In this document: piece by piece, positions 8,413-16,875 of the stretch
Layout of the letters: each line of letters starts with the position of its first letter
Numbering within the stretch: the stretch's first letter is position 1
Assembly: GCA_038120295.1 (NCBI GenBank)
Contig: JAYOLL010000001.1
Location: forward strand, 186,001-250,000
Direction of reading: 5' to 3'
Length of the DNA stretch: 64,000 nt
From: JAYOEY01 sp038120295
GTDB lineage: Bacteria > Pseudomonadota > Alphaproteobacteria > MPNO01 > UBA2964
The notes under the pieces: model-generated
Told to the model about the DNA's origin: nothing
The model's input: only the letters and a program-made list of their open reading frames with translations
The model's database searches: none
Translations under genes and position numbers: made by a program

Positions 8413-9408
8413 TCAGCCCGCTGGCCAGCGCCACGGAGCGATTTCGCCCAGCCACCCCCATGGTGGCAGAAGCGACAGCACCCAGGCGATCTCAAGCGTC
8501 AGCGCCAGCGACCCGAGAGCGGTGATCGCGATGCCGGCGATGACCCAGAAGCCGAACACTTCATGGTTCCTGTTGATAAGGGCGCTCAGCAGATAGCGGA
8601 ACACCATCGAGCTCACCATGATCGACGAAACCACCGTGACCGGCGCGAGCGCGAGCGCCATATAGCGGATCATCTGGGACGTGCCGGTCGCCAGCCCCGA
8701 ATAACCGAACCATTTCGCCGTTTCGCCGCGGATCGTGAAGATGGTCCGGCGGGTCGAACGGCTGAGGAAGGCGGGCGCCAGCAATAAAGACGCCGCGAGA
8801 TAGGACCAGACGCCGCCGGCGATCGCGGTAGGGATATCGGCCCCGGCGAGGGCCGCGCGTACGAAGAGCGGGCTGACGCCGTACCCGAGCGCCGAGAGGA
8901 AAGCGAAGAAATAGCCTTCGGCATAGCGAGGCTCGAAGGCCTCGTCCCCGGTAGATGAAGGCTTCGGCTTTTTCCGCGTCGCGTTCTGTCCGAACAGCAT
9001 GACCGCCGGTCCGGAAATCACCAGCACGACCCCGATGGCGCTGAGCGGTGTCAGATATTCGTCGAGCAGCCATAGTGCAAGCGCCAGCGACACCGGCAGG
9101 CTGAGCCGCTGGACCGGTGCGGCGAGGTTGGAGCCCATGAGCCGGATCGCCCGGTAGGAACAGTAGCGGGCCAGCGCAAAATGACAGATGCCGGCGGCCG
9201 CCAGCGACAGGATCTGCCAGAGTGAGAATTCGAAGATCGCATCCCACGCGCCCGATACCAACGCGCCGGCAAGAAACAGCGGCACGCCGATCGGCACAGT
9301 GATGGCGATGCCCTGCAGGACGGTACCCTGTATGACGCCGCGCCGTGCGCTGACATTGCTGAAGGCGAAGGTCGCTGCCGCCAGCAGCGCCAGCCAGGCC
9401 CCGAGCAT
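8413..9408 (-). CDS. EamA/DMT-superfamily transporter
   Basis: A 331-residue integral membrane protein with about ten hydrophobic helices arranged as two EamA repeats (residues about 3-140 and 165-310), beginning MLGAWLALLAAATFAFSNVSARRG. A charged cytoplasmic linker (ATRKKPKPSSTGDEAFE, about 138-155) separates the repeats. DMT proteins export or import metabolites such as amino acids and nucleotides. The second repeat is the better conserved half. The gene converges on the GrdB-like selenoprotein gene with a 10-nt gap and lies 68 nt downstream of a TauD-like gene on the same strand. The substrate is unknown. Confidence 0.85.
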   Translation of the reverse strand: MLGAWLALLAAATFAFSNVSARRGVIQGTVLQGIAITVPIGVPLFLAGALVSGAWDAIFEFSLWQILSLAAAGICHFALARYCSYRAIRLMGSNLAAPVQRLSLPVSLALALWLLDEYLTPLSAIGVVLVISGPAVMLFGQNATRKKPKPSSTGDEAFEPRYAEGYFFAFLSALGYGVSPLFVRAALAGADIPTAIAGGVWSYLAASLLLAPAFLSRSTRRTIFTIRGETAKWFGYSGLATGTSQMIRYMALALAPVTVVSSIMVSSMVFRYLLSALINRNHEVFGFWVIAGIAITALGSLALTLEIAWVLSLLPPWGWLGEIAPWRWPAG

Positions 9409-9476
9409 CGTGCAAACTCCTGTTGAACCGAGGCCTTATAATTGGCGGGATCGCGACTCAGGGCAAGGAGCCGACT

Positions 9477-10337
9477 TCAGAACGGCACATCCCCCGCAAT
9501 AGACGTTCTATGCAGATGCCGGACGCCCGGCGGGACGATGCCGCCGCAGGCGAGGTGGATGGTGCAGCGATTATCCCAGAAGACGAGGTCGCCGACGCGC
9601 CATTTGTGGCGGTAGATGAAGTCCTGCTTCTTCTGGTGTTCGAACAGCTCGTCGAGCAGCGGCTGGGCTTCCGCGTCGTCCATCCCGTCAATGCCGACGG
9701 TGAAGCGGGGCGAGACGAACAGCGCCCTGCGGGCGGTCTCGGGGTGGGTGCGCACCATCGGGTGGAGCGAATCCGGGACCTGGATCGAGTAGTAGGCGTT
9801 TACGTCGCGGTCGAATTCTTCCGAAATGCCGGCGCGCGGGTTGCGGCGGCGGTCGCGCACATGGATCGCCCTGTGGCGGTCGATCAGGTCGCGGGTTTCT
9901 TTCGGCAAAGTCTCGTAGGCGAGGTACATGTTGGCCCAGGCGGTATCGCCGCCTTCGTCCGCCACCTCCAGCGCATGCAGCATCGAGCCCATACTGGGGC
10001 GTTCGGCATAGGTCAGGTCGGAATGCCAGTGCTCGCCGGCATAGGCTGCGGTCGCGCCCGCGCTTTTTCCATCCACGACGCGGTTCGAAAGGATCAGCAC
10101 ATCCGGGAAGTCGGGATGCAGGAATTCGCCCGAGACGCGGCGGACCAGATCGCCGAACCTTCTGGCGAAGGCGACCTGCTCGCCCGCCTCCAGCGACTGG
10201 TTCCGGATGACCAGGACGAGGTTTTCGTTGAGCGCCGAGCGCAGCGTGGCGATCAGCGCGTCGTCGGCATTGCTGACATCGATGCCTGTCACTTCTGCAC
10301 CCAGCGGCGCGTCGAGCTTTTCGATGGATATCGCCAT
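9477..10337 (-). CDS. TauD/TfdA-family Fe(II)/2-oxoglutarate dioxygenase (copy 2)
   Basis: A 286-residue dioxygenase with the TauD start MAISIEKLDAPLGAEVTGID. The HxD iron site is in GEHWHSDLTY (about His105 and Asp107) and the distal histidine in NRCTIHLA, followed by the RHLHR arginine motif near the end. The segment LGAEVTGIDV is characteristic of taurine- and alpha-ketoglutarate-dependent sulfonate or 2,4-D dioxygenases. It is transcribed with the EamA transporter gene, which might carry the substrate or product. A 158-bp gap with a palindromic element separates it from the upstream yjbQ gene. Confidence 0.9.
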   Translation of the reverse strand: MAISIEKLDAPLGAEVTGIDVSNADDALIATLRSALNENLVLVIRNQSLEAGEQVAFARRFGDLVRRVSGEFLHPDFPDVLILSNRVVDGKSAGATAAYAGEHWHSDLTYAERPSMGSMLHALEVADEGGDTAWANMYLAYETLPKETRDLIDRHRAIHVRDRRRNPRAGISEEFDRDVNAYYSIQVPDSLHPMVRTHPETARRALFVSPRFTVGIDGMDDAEAQPLLDELFEHQKKQDFIYRHKWRVGDLVFWDNRCTIHLACGGIVPPGVRHLHRTSIAGDVPF

Positions 10338-10381
10338 GGGGGAATTACGGGATAAAGGGAGCCCGCCGTCAAGCGGTAGCT

Positions 10382-10490
10382 CACCTCACCTGACCCCTCC
10401 CCCTGAAGGGCGGAGGGAAAACGGATGAGGGGGCGGACTATACTCCCTCTCCTCCCTTAGGGAGGAGAGGGCTGGGGTGAGGAGGGGGAA
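10382..10490. repeat. Intergenic palindromic repeat element (purine/pyrimidine-skewed)
   Basis: The gap between yjbQ and the TauD-like gene is filled by CT-rich then AG-rich tracts. A perfect 12-bp inverted repeat occurs at 10445-10456 and 10460-10471 with the 3-nt loop TTA. The flanks 10382-10440 and 10472-10490 are partly complementary to each other (CACCTCACC... against ...GGGGTGAGG). The composition resembles the REP-like intergenic elements seen in many alphaproteobacteria, and resembles the palindrome at 46966-47035. It may also act as an attenuator of the yjbQ operon. Confidence 0.6.
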
Positions 10491-10495
10491 ACTCC

Positions 10496-10939
10496 CTAGT
10501 CCGAATTTTCTTCCTGGTGCAACTCGCCCGCCAGGTGAAGCACCACCTGCCGTTCGGTGGGGTTGCTGCGGTGCTCCCAGAGATAGATCGCCTGCCATGT
10601 GCCTAGCATCATCCGCGTGTCAGATACGGGGATCGTGAGCGTGGTGTCGGTTAGCGCCGACCGGATATGGGCCGGCATGTCGTCCGGGCCTTCCGTTCGA
10701 TGGCGGTAGAGCGACGGGTTCTCCGGCGCGAGGCGGGAAAAGAAATCTTCGAGGTCGCGCACCACATCCGGGTCGGCGTTCTCCTGTATGGTCAGCGAGG
10801 CCGAGGTGTGGCGGATGAACAGCGTCAGGAGGCCGATCCTGATTTCAGATCCTTCGACCCAGCGCGCGACCGGCGCGGTGATGTCGTGGAGACCCGGCGA
10901 CGGCGCGCGGAAGGTCAGCGTGCGTTGCAGATGCGGCAT
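10496..10939 (-). CDS. YjbQ family protein (secondary thiamine-phosphate synthase-like)
   Basis: A 147-residue protein of the UPF0047/YjbQ family. Recognised stretches are GLHDITAPVARWV, LTLFIRHTSASLTIQENADPDVVRDLE, HIRSALTDTTLTIPV and GTWQAIYLWEHRS. The start is the ATG at 10939, giving the usual length of about 140; the frame is open far upstream because of GC bias. Homologues have weak thiamin-phosphate synthase activity in vitro but the true role is uncertain. It is the last gene of a minus-strand run (FAA hydrolase, VOC protein, alpha/beta hydrolase, YjbQ), 17 nt behind the hydrolase gene. Confidence 0.9.
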   Translation of the reverse strand: MPHLQRTLTFRAPSPGLHDITAPVARWVEGSEIRIGLLTLFIRHTSASLTIQENADPDVVRDLEDFFSRLAPENPSLYRHRTEGPDDMPAHIRSALTDTTLTIPVSDTRMMLGTWQAIYLWEHRSNPTERQVVLHLAGELHQEENSD

Positions 10940-10956
10940 GGTCGGATCCCCGCTCT

Positions 10957-12048
10957 CTAATTTCTCTGGCTCCAGCCGGCGATCAGCCCGGCGAGCTCCC
11001 GCTGAAAGTCCGGCTGGCCGATCAGGAAATGCGTTGCGCCCTTGAGGCTGTGAAGCTCCTGCCGCTCGCCAAGCGCTTCGGTCCACATTGCGGTGTCGCT
11101 CGGCAGCACGTTGGTGTCCGCGGTGAACTCGACATTGAGCACGGGAACGCTGGTCCGCGCGATGCAGTCCGGCCCGTGCGCCCGGGACTCCGTCGACCAC
11201 TGGCTGAGCCACGAAGTCAGGGTGGTGAAGCAGGCGACATCCTTGGGGCTGAAATTGAGCTTGCGCGGATCGCCCCAAACCATGCCCGGCGCCCGGTCGT
11301 TGGGATCGAGTGAGACATCGAGAAAGCGCGGGTCGGCGACAGTGTGGTGGACCAGAAAGGCTTCGTCGCGCGCCCCGTCGGGCACGGCGCGGATTTCGGC
11401 CAGCCGGTCCTTCGCCCAGGCGGTGATGCGATGCCAGCGGGCATACTGGGCCTTTCTGACCTTCCCGATGAAGTCCGGTGAGAAGGGCGGTCCGTAATCC
11501 GGGTTGAAGATATCGAGGGCAGGGTCCCGGGAATCCGGATCGCGCTCGTCCGTTACGGCCGCGTCGAGCCATTTTGGCAGGATGATCGCACGCCCCGGAT
11601 GGGCACCGAACAGGGCGATCCCATCTGCCGGCGGGAGGTCTTCGGGCGATAGCCGTACCGGATCGCCCGCCGGTGTGTCCGTTATCGTCAGCGTTTCAGC
11701 CTGTTCCTGGTAGAAGGCGACGGTCGATGCTCCGCCGGAATTGCCCAGCAGGACGATTTTTCCGTACCCCTCGTCACGCAGAAACCGCACCGCCGCCCCA
11801 ACATCGGCGATCAGGAATTCGAAGATGAGCTGGGAATCGTTGCCGACATAGCGCGTATTCAGCGCCAGGAGCGTCACGCCGCAATCGGGCAGGGGACCCA
11901 TCAGGTAGTGCCCCATGAAATCGCTGGTCGGGTGAACCACGATGGCGGCGATGTCGCGGTTTTTGGCGCGGCGCAGTGCGGCGTGAACGGGCGGGCCGCC
12001 GCGCCCGCCAGCTTGCGCCCGCAGTTCGATCAGTTCGGTGGCGGTCAC
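10957..12048 (-). CDS. Alpha/beta hydrolase of unknown substrate
   Basis: A 363-residue protein with an alpha/beta hydrolase nucleophile elbow GNSGGAS (about residues 97-103, Ser99 likely) inside a KIVLLGNSGG strand-turn. A plausible catalytic histidine is in LKGATHFLIGQPD near the C-terminus, and an acidic residue lies in VLNVEFTADTNV. The insert of about 120 residues between strand 6 and the C-terminal strands suggests a lid. No signal peptide is visible. It follows the VOC gene after 10 nt, in an operon with an FAA hydrolase, so a role in ring-cleavage product hydrolysis is plausible but unproven. Confidence 0.7.
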   Translation of the reverse strand: MTATELIELRAQAGGRGGPPVHAALRRAKNRDIAAIVVHPTSDFMGHYLMGPLPDCGVTLLALNTRYVGNDSQLIFEFLIADVGAAVRFLRDEGYGKIVLLGNSGGASTVAFYQEQAETLTITDTPAGDPVRLSPEDLPPADGIALFGAHPGRAIILPKWLDAAVTDERDPDSRDPALDIFNPDYGPPFSPDFIGKVRKAQYARWHRITAWAKDRLAEIRAVPDGARDEAFLVHHTVADPRFLDVSLDPNDRAPGMVWGDPRKLNFSPKDVACFTTLTSWLSQWSTESRAHGPDCIARTSVPVLNVEFTADTNVLPSDTAMWTEALGERQELHSLKGATHFLIGQPDFQRELAGLIAGWSQRN

Positions 12049-12058
12049 AGGGCTGGTG

Positions 12059-12610
12059 TCAGTTGCCGGAATGCTCTTCCAGCCATTTCTTCAGATGGGC
12101 CGGCGCACGATCCGCATAGGCTTTCGTTTCTTCCGGCGTCGCCATCGAACAGGTAATTTCGAGCCGCAGATTGTTGGGGTCGAAGAAATAGATCGAGCGG
12201 ATGAAGCCGTGATCGGTCGGACCGACCACGTCGACGCCGTTTTCTTCCAGCCGTTTCTTGAACCACAAGACCTGATCGTACTCGGCCACCTCGAAGGCGA
12301 AATGGTTGACCCATTTCGGATTGTCCGGGTTGGGCACGTAGCCCTTGTTGTCGCGCAGATCGAAGAAGGCGATACAGGATCCGTTCGCCATGCGGAAGAA
12401 CAGATGCATGTAGGGCGCGAATTCCTTGGTCGACGGCACGTAGTCCAGCTCTATCGTGTGGACCAGTGGCAGGCCGAGAATGTCTTCGTAAAAATGCCGC
12501 GTTTCTTCTGCGTCGCGGCAGTGCCAGGCAAAATGGTTGAGTTTCGTGATCGGCGGCGGCGTTTCGGTGAGCGCCGCATCTCCGGGACTGGTTTTAACGT
12601 CATCGGGCAT
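12059..12610 (-). CDS. VOC-family (glyoxalase / extradiol-type) protein
   Basis: A 183-residue vicinal-oxygen-chelate protein. The ATG at 12610 is preceded by a GAGGAGG site and is preferred over the longer frame. The metal-binding pattern is visible as HFAWHCRD (first His), NHFAFEVAEYD (second His) and LRLEIT (Glu). The GLPLVHTIEL and FFRMANGSCIAFF strands fit two beta-alpha-beta-beta-beta units. Homologues include glyoxalases and extradiol dioxygenases. It is 10 nt upstream of the alpha/beta hydrolase gene and 10 nt downstream of the FAA hydrolase gene, suggesting an aromatic catabolic operon. Confidence 0.8.
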   Translation of the reverse strand: MPDDVKTSPGDAALTETPPPITKLNHFAWHCRDAEETRHFYEDILGLPLVHTIELDYVPSTKEFAPYMHLFFRMANGSCIAFFDLRDNKGYVPNPDNPKWVNHFAFEVAEYDQVLWFKKRLEENGVDVVGPTDHGFIRSIYFFDPNNLRLEITCSMATPEETKAYADRAPAHLKKWLEEHSGN

Positions 12611-12620
12611 GGCAGCCTCC

Positions 12621-13607
12621 TCAGCGCGGCGTATAGCGTACGATCTTCTGGTCGATGGCGCCGAAGATCGATCCGCCGGCAGCATTTTTCATATCAATGG
12701 TAACGCGGTCGCCGAATTTCATGAACGGAGTTTTCGGCTCGCCCTGCTCGATGGTTTCGATGGTTCGTACCTCGGCGAGGCAGCCCGAGCCGCGCGCCCG
12801 GTCACGGTTCGAGACGGTTCCAGATCCGACGATGGTGCCAGCGCCAAGATGGCGCGTTCTCGCCGCGTGCGCGATGAGCTGTCCAAAATCGAAATACATG
12901 TCGGCGCCTGCGTCCATGTCGCCCAGCCGTTCACCGTTAATCGCGACATCGACGGGGCCGTGCATCTTGCGCCCGTCCCAGGCATCGCCAAGCGCCTCAG
13001 GCGTAACGGCGACCGGTGAAAACGATGTGGCCGGCTTGGACTGAAAGAACCCGAATCCCTTGCCGAGTTCGGTCGGGATCAGGTTACGCAGCGATACGTC
13101 GTTGGCGAGCAGCACCAGCTTGATATGGGATGCCGCATCCTCCGCTGAAACGCCCATCGGGACGTCGTCGGTGATCACGGCTATTTCGGCTTCGAGGTCG
13201 ATGCCCCAGGCTTCGTCGATAGCCTCAATATCGTCACGCGCACCCAGAAGCGCATCCGAGCCGCCCTGATACATCAGGGCATCGGTCAGGAAGCTCTCCG
13301 GCAGTTCCGCGCCGCGGGCCTTCCTGACCAGCTCCATATGGTTCAGATAGACGCTACCGTCGGCCCACTGATAGGCGCGGGGCAGGGGCGCGGCGCAGGC
13401 GGCGGGATCGAAATCCGCGGCATCCGCAACGGTTCCGGCATTCAGTTCCGCAGCGCGGTCGGCCAGCCGGGGTGCAATATCGGACCACTCGTCGAGTGCA
13501 GCCTGCAGGGTCGGCGCGATATCCGTCGCGTCAATACATTGGGACAGATCGTCGCTGACGACCACGAGGCGGCCGTCGCGGCCGAGCTTGAGCGATGCAA
13601 GTTTCAT
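12621..13607 (-). CDS. Fumarylacetoacetate hydrolase family protein
   Basis: A 328-residue FAH-family enzyme. The metal/active-site region reads AWGIDLEAEIAVITDDVP, with the glutamates typical of the family's divalent-metal site. FSPVAVTPEALGDAWDGRKMHG follows, then IAHAARTRHLGAGTIVGSGTVSN and FMKFGDRVTIDMK. These are the SPxxVTxDEL, VxGSGTVSG and GDxV elements of fumarylacetoacetate and acylpyruvate hydrolases. It is longer than the about 280-residue bacterial FAHD1 type and close to the two-domain fumarylacetoacetase. First gene of the minus-strand operon; likely cleaves a fumarylpyruvate-like intermediate. Confidence 0.88.
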   Translation of the reverse strand: MKLASLKLGRDGRLVVVSDDLSQCIDATDIAPTLQAALDEWSDIAPRLADRAAELNAGTVADAADFDPAACAAPLPRAYQWADGSVYLNHMELVRKARGAELPESFLTDALMYQGGSDALLGARDDIEAIDEAWGIDLEAEIAVITDDVPMGVSAEDAASHIKLVLLANDVSLRNLIPTELGKGFGFFQSKPATSFSPVAVTPEALGDAWDGRKMHGPVDVAINGERLGDMDAGADMYFDFGQLIAHAARTRHLGAGTIVGSGTVSNRDRARGSGCLAEVRTIETIEQGEPKTPFMKFGDRVTIDMKNAAGGSIFGAIDQKIVRYTPR

Positions 13608-13731
13608 GCCGTCATCCTATGAACGGGGTCGGCAAGGGTCAAACCCGTAGAAATGATCTCCTTCGCTTTTGATTTCACCCTTCGTTTTCCGTATTAACCT
13701 GCATTCCGGAACGCGGGAGACCACCAGTTTC

Positions 13732-14439
13732 ATGGACGACATCGCCAGCGCATTTTCGCAAGCAGTCTCACTTGTCCTGGCAGCCGATCCCGCCATTCTG
13801 GAGATCGTCGGGCTCTCCTTTCGTGTGACGCTGTCGGCTGTGGTGGTTGCCTGCCTGATCGGGCTGCCGCTGGGCGCGTTACTCGCTGTGAAGGCATTCC
13901 CGGGACGAACGGTAGTCATCGTTGCCATCAATGCGCTGATGGGGTTGCCGCCGGTGGTGGTCGGGCTGTTCGTTTATCTGATGCTGTCGAACGCCGGGCC
14001 GTTCGGCGTGTTGCAGCTTCTCTATACGCCGACGGCGATGATCGTCGCGCAGTCGATTCTCGTTACGCCCATCGTCGCCGGGCTGGCGCGGCAGGTGATC
14101 GCCGATCTTCACGCCGAATATGACGAGCAGTTGCGCTCCATGGGGGTGACGGCGACGGGTGCGATCCCAACATTGCTCTGGGACGGACGTCATGTCCTGG
14201 CGACCGTGGCTCTGGCCGGGTTCGGACGCGCGGTTGCCGAGGTGGGCGCGGTGCTGATCGTTGGAGGGAATATCGACCATGTGACACGCGTCATGACCAC
14301 CGCCATCGCGCTGGAAACGTCCAAGGGCAATCTTTCGCTGGCGCTCGGGCTCGGGATTATCCTGCTGTTTATGTCGGTGCTGGTAAACGGCGCGGTTATG
14401 GGACTCCGCGCGACCTCCGGACGGGTCGCGCATGTCTGA
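13732..14439 (+). CDS. tupB: Tungstate ABC transporter, permease subunit
   Basis: A 235-residue inner-membrane permease with about five hydrophobic helices. The EAA loop of ABC importers is visible around RSMGVTATGAIPTLLWDGRHVL. The GFGRAVAEVGAVLIVGGNIDHVTRVMTTAIALETSKGN segment is typical of TupB/sulfate-molybdate type permeases. The ATG at 13732 is preferred to an upstream in-frame ATG at 13669. It overlaps the next gene, the ATPase, by 8 nt. Here the order is permease, ATPase, binding protein, rather than the usual tupABC. The substrate assignment rests on the downstream TupA. Confidence 0.88.
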   Translation: MDDIASAFSQAVSLVLAADPAILEIVGLSFRVTLSAVVVACLIGLPLGALLAVKAFPGRTVVIVAINALMGLPPVVVGLFVYLMLSNAGPFGVLQLLYTPTAMIVAQSILVTPIVAGLARQVIADLHAEYDEQLRSMGVTATGAIPTLLWDGRHVLATVALAGFGRAVAEVGAVLIVGGNIDHVTRVMTTAIALETSKGNLSLALGLGIILLFMSVLVNGAVMGLRATSGRVAHV

Positions 14440-15166
14440 TCAGTTAACGCCGATCCGGCTTCATGAGCTCGTCTATTCGGTCGACGGCAGGCGTCTGATC
14501 GACGGGTTGTCGTTCGAGATGCGGGCCGGCAGCCGGACAGTCATCATGGGGCCGAACGGCGCGGGCAAGAGCCTGACCCTGCGTCTGTTGCAAGGGCTGA
14601 TGGAACCGGACAGCGGGTCGATCACCTGGGGAGAGCCTCCGAAGCATACGGTTGGACGACAATCCGTTTCGCTGGTTTTTCAGCGGCCTGTTCTGCTGCG
14701 ACGTACGGTCGCAGCCAATTTGAGGCACGCGGTCGCGGTCTGCGGAATGCGGGGGCCTGCAAGATCGGAACGGGTAGAGGAATTGCTGGCGATGGGCGGG
14801 CTGGAAGCCCTGCGCCGCAGCCCGGCCCGTGTGCTATCCGCGGGCGAACAGCAGCGCCTGTCGCTGGTTCGCGCCTTGGCCGGAAGACCGCGTGTTCTCC
14901 TTCTGGATGAGCCGACTGCCAATCTCGACCCCGCCTCGACGCTCGCCATCGAAAGGCTCGTCAACGGTGCGCATGAGGGCGGGGCCAAGATCGTGTTCGT
15001 GACGCATGACCGCGACCAGGCCGCGCGGCTTGCCGACGACGTGGTTTTCATGCAGGACGGGAGGGCGGTGGAGACGGGCGCTGCTGACAGGTTCTTTTCC
15101 GCACCGTCAAGCGAGGAAGCGCGCGCCTATCTCGATGGCAGGCTCTTTGTTGGAGGAGATGGATAG
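14432..15166 (+). CDS. tupC: Tungstate ABC transporter, ATP-binding subunit
   Basis: A 244-residue ABC ATPase. The Walker A motif GPNGAGKS is near residue 34, a Q-loop lies around SLVFQRPVLLRR, the signature LSAGEQQRLS is near 128-137, and Walker B is VLLLDEPTANLDP. The H-loop histidine is in FVTHDRDQ. The protein couples ATP hydrolysis to tungstate import through the permease encoded just upstream, with which it overlaps by 8 nt. Its stop codon is three nucleotides before the binding-protein start, so the three genes form one operon. Confidence 0.92.
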   Translation: MSDQLTPIRLHELVYSVDGRRLIDGLSFEMRAGSRTVIMGPNGAGKSLTLRLLQGLMEPDSGSITWGEPPKHTVGRQSVSLVFQRPVLLRRTVAANLRHAVAVCGMRGPARSERVEELLAMGGLEALRRSPARVLSAGEQQRLSLVRALAGRPRVLLLDEPTANLDPASTLAIERLVNGAHEGGAKIVFVTHDRDQAARLADDVVFMQDGRAVETGAADRFFSAPSSEEARAYLDGRLFVGGDG

Positions 15167-15169
15167 GGA

Positions 15170-15979
15170 ATGCGGCGTCTTGCCCTTCTGCTATCGTTTC
15201 TTGTGACGGTTGCCTGCCAGGCCAGTGCCACCGACCGTTTCATCGTCGTACAGTCGACGACATCAACCCAGAATTCGGGCCTGTATGGCTATCTGCTTCC
15301 GAAATTCCGCGCGAAGACCGGCATCGAGGTTCGAGTCGTGGCGGTCGGGACGGGCCAGGCAATCCGCAATGCGCGCAATGGCGACGGCGACGTGCTGCTG
15401 GTTCATGCGAAGGCGGCGGAGGAGGAATTCGTCGCGGACGGATACGGCGTGAAGCGCTTCGACCTGATGTACAACGATTTCGTGATCGTCGGGCCGGCGA
15501 ACGATCTTGCCGGCGTCAAAGGCTTGAAGGACGTGACGAAGGCGCTTGCGGCCATCGCCTCGAAGGAGGCCCCGTTCGCTTCGCGCGGCGACGATTCCGG
15601 GACCCACAAGAAGGAACGCGCGCTTTGGAAGTTGACCGGCATCGACCCGACGAAGGGGAGCGGCGCATGGTACCGCGAGCTGGGTTCCGGGATGGGCGCG
15701 ACGCTCAATACCGGCATCGGTATGGGGGCCTATATCCTGTCAGACCGCGCCAGTTGGATCAGCTTTGGCAACAGGCGTGGCCATCGGGTTCTCGTTGAAG
15801 GCGATACGCGGCTGTTCAACCAGTACGGGGTGATCCTTGTGAACAGGGAAAGGCACCCGCGCGTAAAGGCGGCGCTCGGCCAGCTTTTCATAGACTGGCT
15901 GCTGTCAAAAGAAGGGCAGGCGGCGATCGCCGGCTTCAAGGTCGGTGGGCGGCAGCTTTTCTTTCCGAACGCGAAATAG
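15170..15979 (+). CDS. tupA: Tungstate ABC transporter, periplasmic substrate-binding protein
   Basis: A 269-residue binding protein with an N-terminal signal (MRRLALLLSFLVTVACQASA, with a possible lipobox-like cysteine at position 16). The mature start FIVVQSTTSTQNSGLYGYLLP is the ligand-binding TTST motif of TupA-type tungstate receptors. Later landmarks are GTGQAIRNARNGDGDVLLVHAKAAE and APFASRGDDSGTHKKE, and NQYGVILVN. These distinguish it from ModA-type molybdate proteins. Uptake of tungstate suggests a tungsten- or molybdenum-dependent oxidoreductase elsewhere; a putative selenoprotein is also present nearby. Confidence 0.92.
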   Translation: MRRLALLLSFLVTVACQASATDRFIVVQSTTSTQNSGLYGYLLPKFRAKTGIEVRVVAVGTGQAIRNARNGDGDVLLVHAKAAEEEFVADGYGVKRFDLMYNDFVIVGPANDLAGVKGLKDVTKALAAIASKEAPFASRGDDSGTHKKERALWKLTGIDPTKGSGAWYRELGSGMGATLNTGIGMGAYILSDRASWISFGNRRGHRVLVEGDTRLFNQYGVILVNRERHPRVKAALGQLFIDWLLSKEGQAAIAGFKVGGRQLFFPNAK

Positions 15980-16152
15980 GCGTCACAGGCCGTACCTGAA
16001 TCTTAAAGCGGATAACTGTCGGTGGATTTTACAGTTCCTGCCCCCCGCCCGATTTCAGGTTTCCGTAAAATATTGATTTCTCTCAATTTAAGGATTCTGG
16101 CATTGAATTTGCTTGTCTGTAAGTTATCTGACAAATTTATTAAGGGATCTTA

Positions 16153-16875
16153 ATGACTTGGCGCATCTTCAGGACCGGCTTTGTCAGCCTGACCTTGTTT
16201 TTGTCAACGATCGCGACTGCATCCCAGGCGCTCGTGTTTGGGACGGCAGATTTTCCCGGTAACGGGTTCCGGTTCGGTTCGACAGCAGGGTCGCGCTATC
16301 GGCAGGTTTACGCAGCGTCGGAATTTTCCGGACCTGTTTCGATCGTCGGGATCAGTTTCTTTGCGCAAAACGATCCGACGAACCTGTCGCGAACCTATAC
16401 TGGGGGGCTCTATACCGTCAGCCTGTCGACGACGCCTCTCGGCGTGAACACTATAAACCAGTCCAGTAATTTCGACGCCAATCTGGGCGCGGACAACCAG
16501 TTCTTCGCATCGGTGACGTTGTCCGGGACCATAGATGAAATTCTGAATTTTTCCGGCACGGCATTCAGTTACGATCCGGGGCAGGGCGATCTTCTGATCG
16601 ATATTCAGGTTTCGGGGGCGACTGTCGCCGGTGGCGCGCTTTTTCTCGAAGACAGGACGACAACAGTCATGAGCAAGGCGCACGATTTCGGTTCCGGGTT
16701 CGACGGTCGCGGCCTTGTCACCGAGTTCGCGTTTGGCGAAAGCGTAACCATTTCCGAACCGGCGTTCATGATGCTCGTCGCACTCGGTCTGGCTAGTATC
16801 GCTTTGCGTCGCCGTACCTATCCCAGGTGTTTTCGGAAGGACGCCGCCAGCTGTTCGAACGACGTCGGCGAATAG
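16153..16875 (+). CDS. Secreted protein with variant PEP-CTERM-like sorting signal (protein 1)
   Basis: A 240-residue protein with a signal peptide (MTWRIFRTGFVSLTLFLSTIATASQA) and a Ser/Thr/Asn/Gly-rich beta-type body. Near residues 200-222 it carries a tripartite signal: a SEP motif, a hydrophobic stretch ending MMLVALGLASIAL and an RRR cluster. This resembles PEP-CTERM sorting, where PEP is expected, so here the first proline is replaced by Ser. Unlike most such proteins it does not end at the basic cluster but continues for about 18 residues (TYPRCFRKDAAS...), antisense to a minus-strand remnant. The upstream 173 bp is AT-rich. Its function is unknown. Confidence 0.7.
   Translation: MTWRIFRTGFVSLTLFLSTIATASQALVFGTADFPGNGFRFGSTAGSRYRQVYAASEFSGPVSIVGISFFAQNDPTNLSRTYTGGLYTVSLSTTPLGVNTINQSSNFDANLGADNQFFASVTLSGTIDEILNFSGTAFSYDPGQGDLLIDIQVSGATVAGGALFLEDRTTTVMSKAHDFGSGFDGRGLVTEFAFGESVTISEPAFMMLVALGLASIALRRRTYPRCFRKDAASCSNDVGE

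Noticed and set aside
13608..13731. A riboswitch-like element upstream of tupBCA
   Set aside because: No convincing stem pattern or known consensus was visible; only an ordinary leader.
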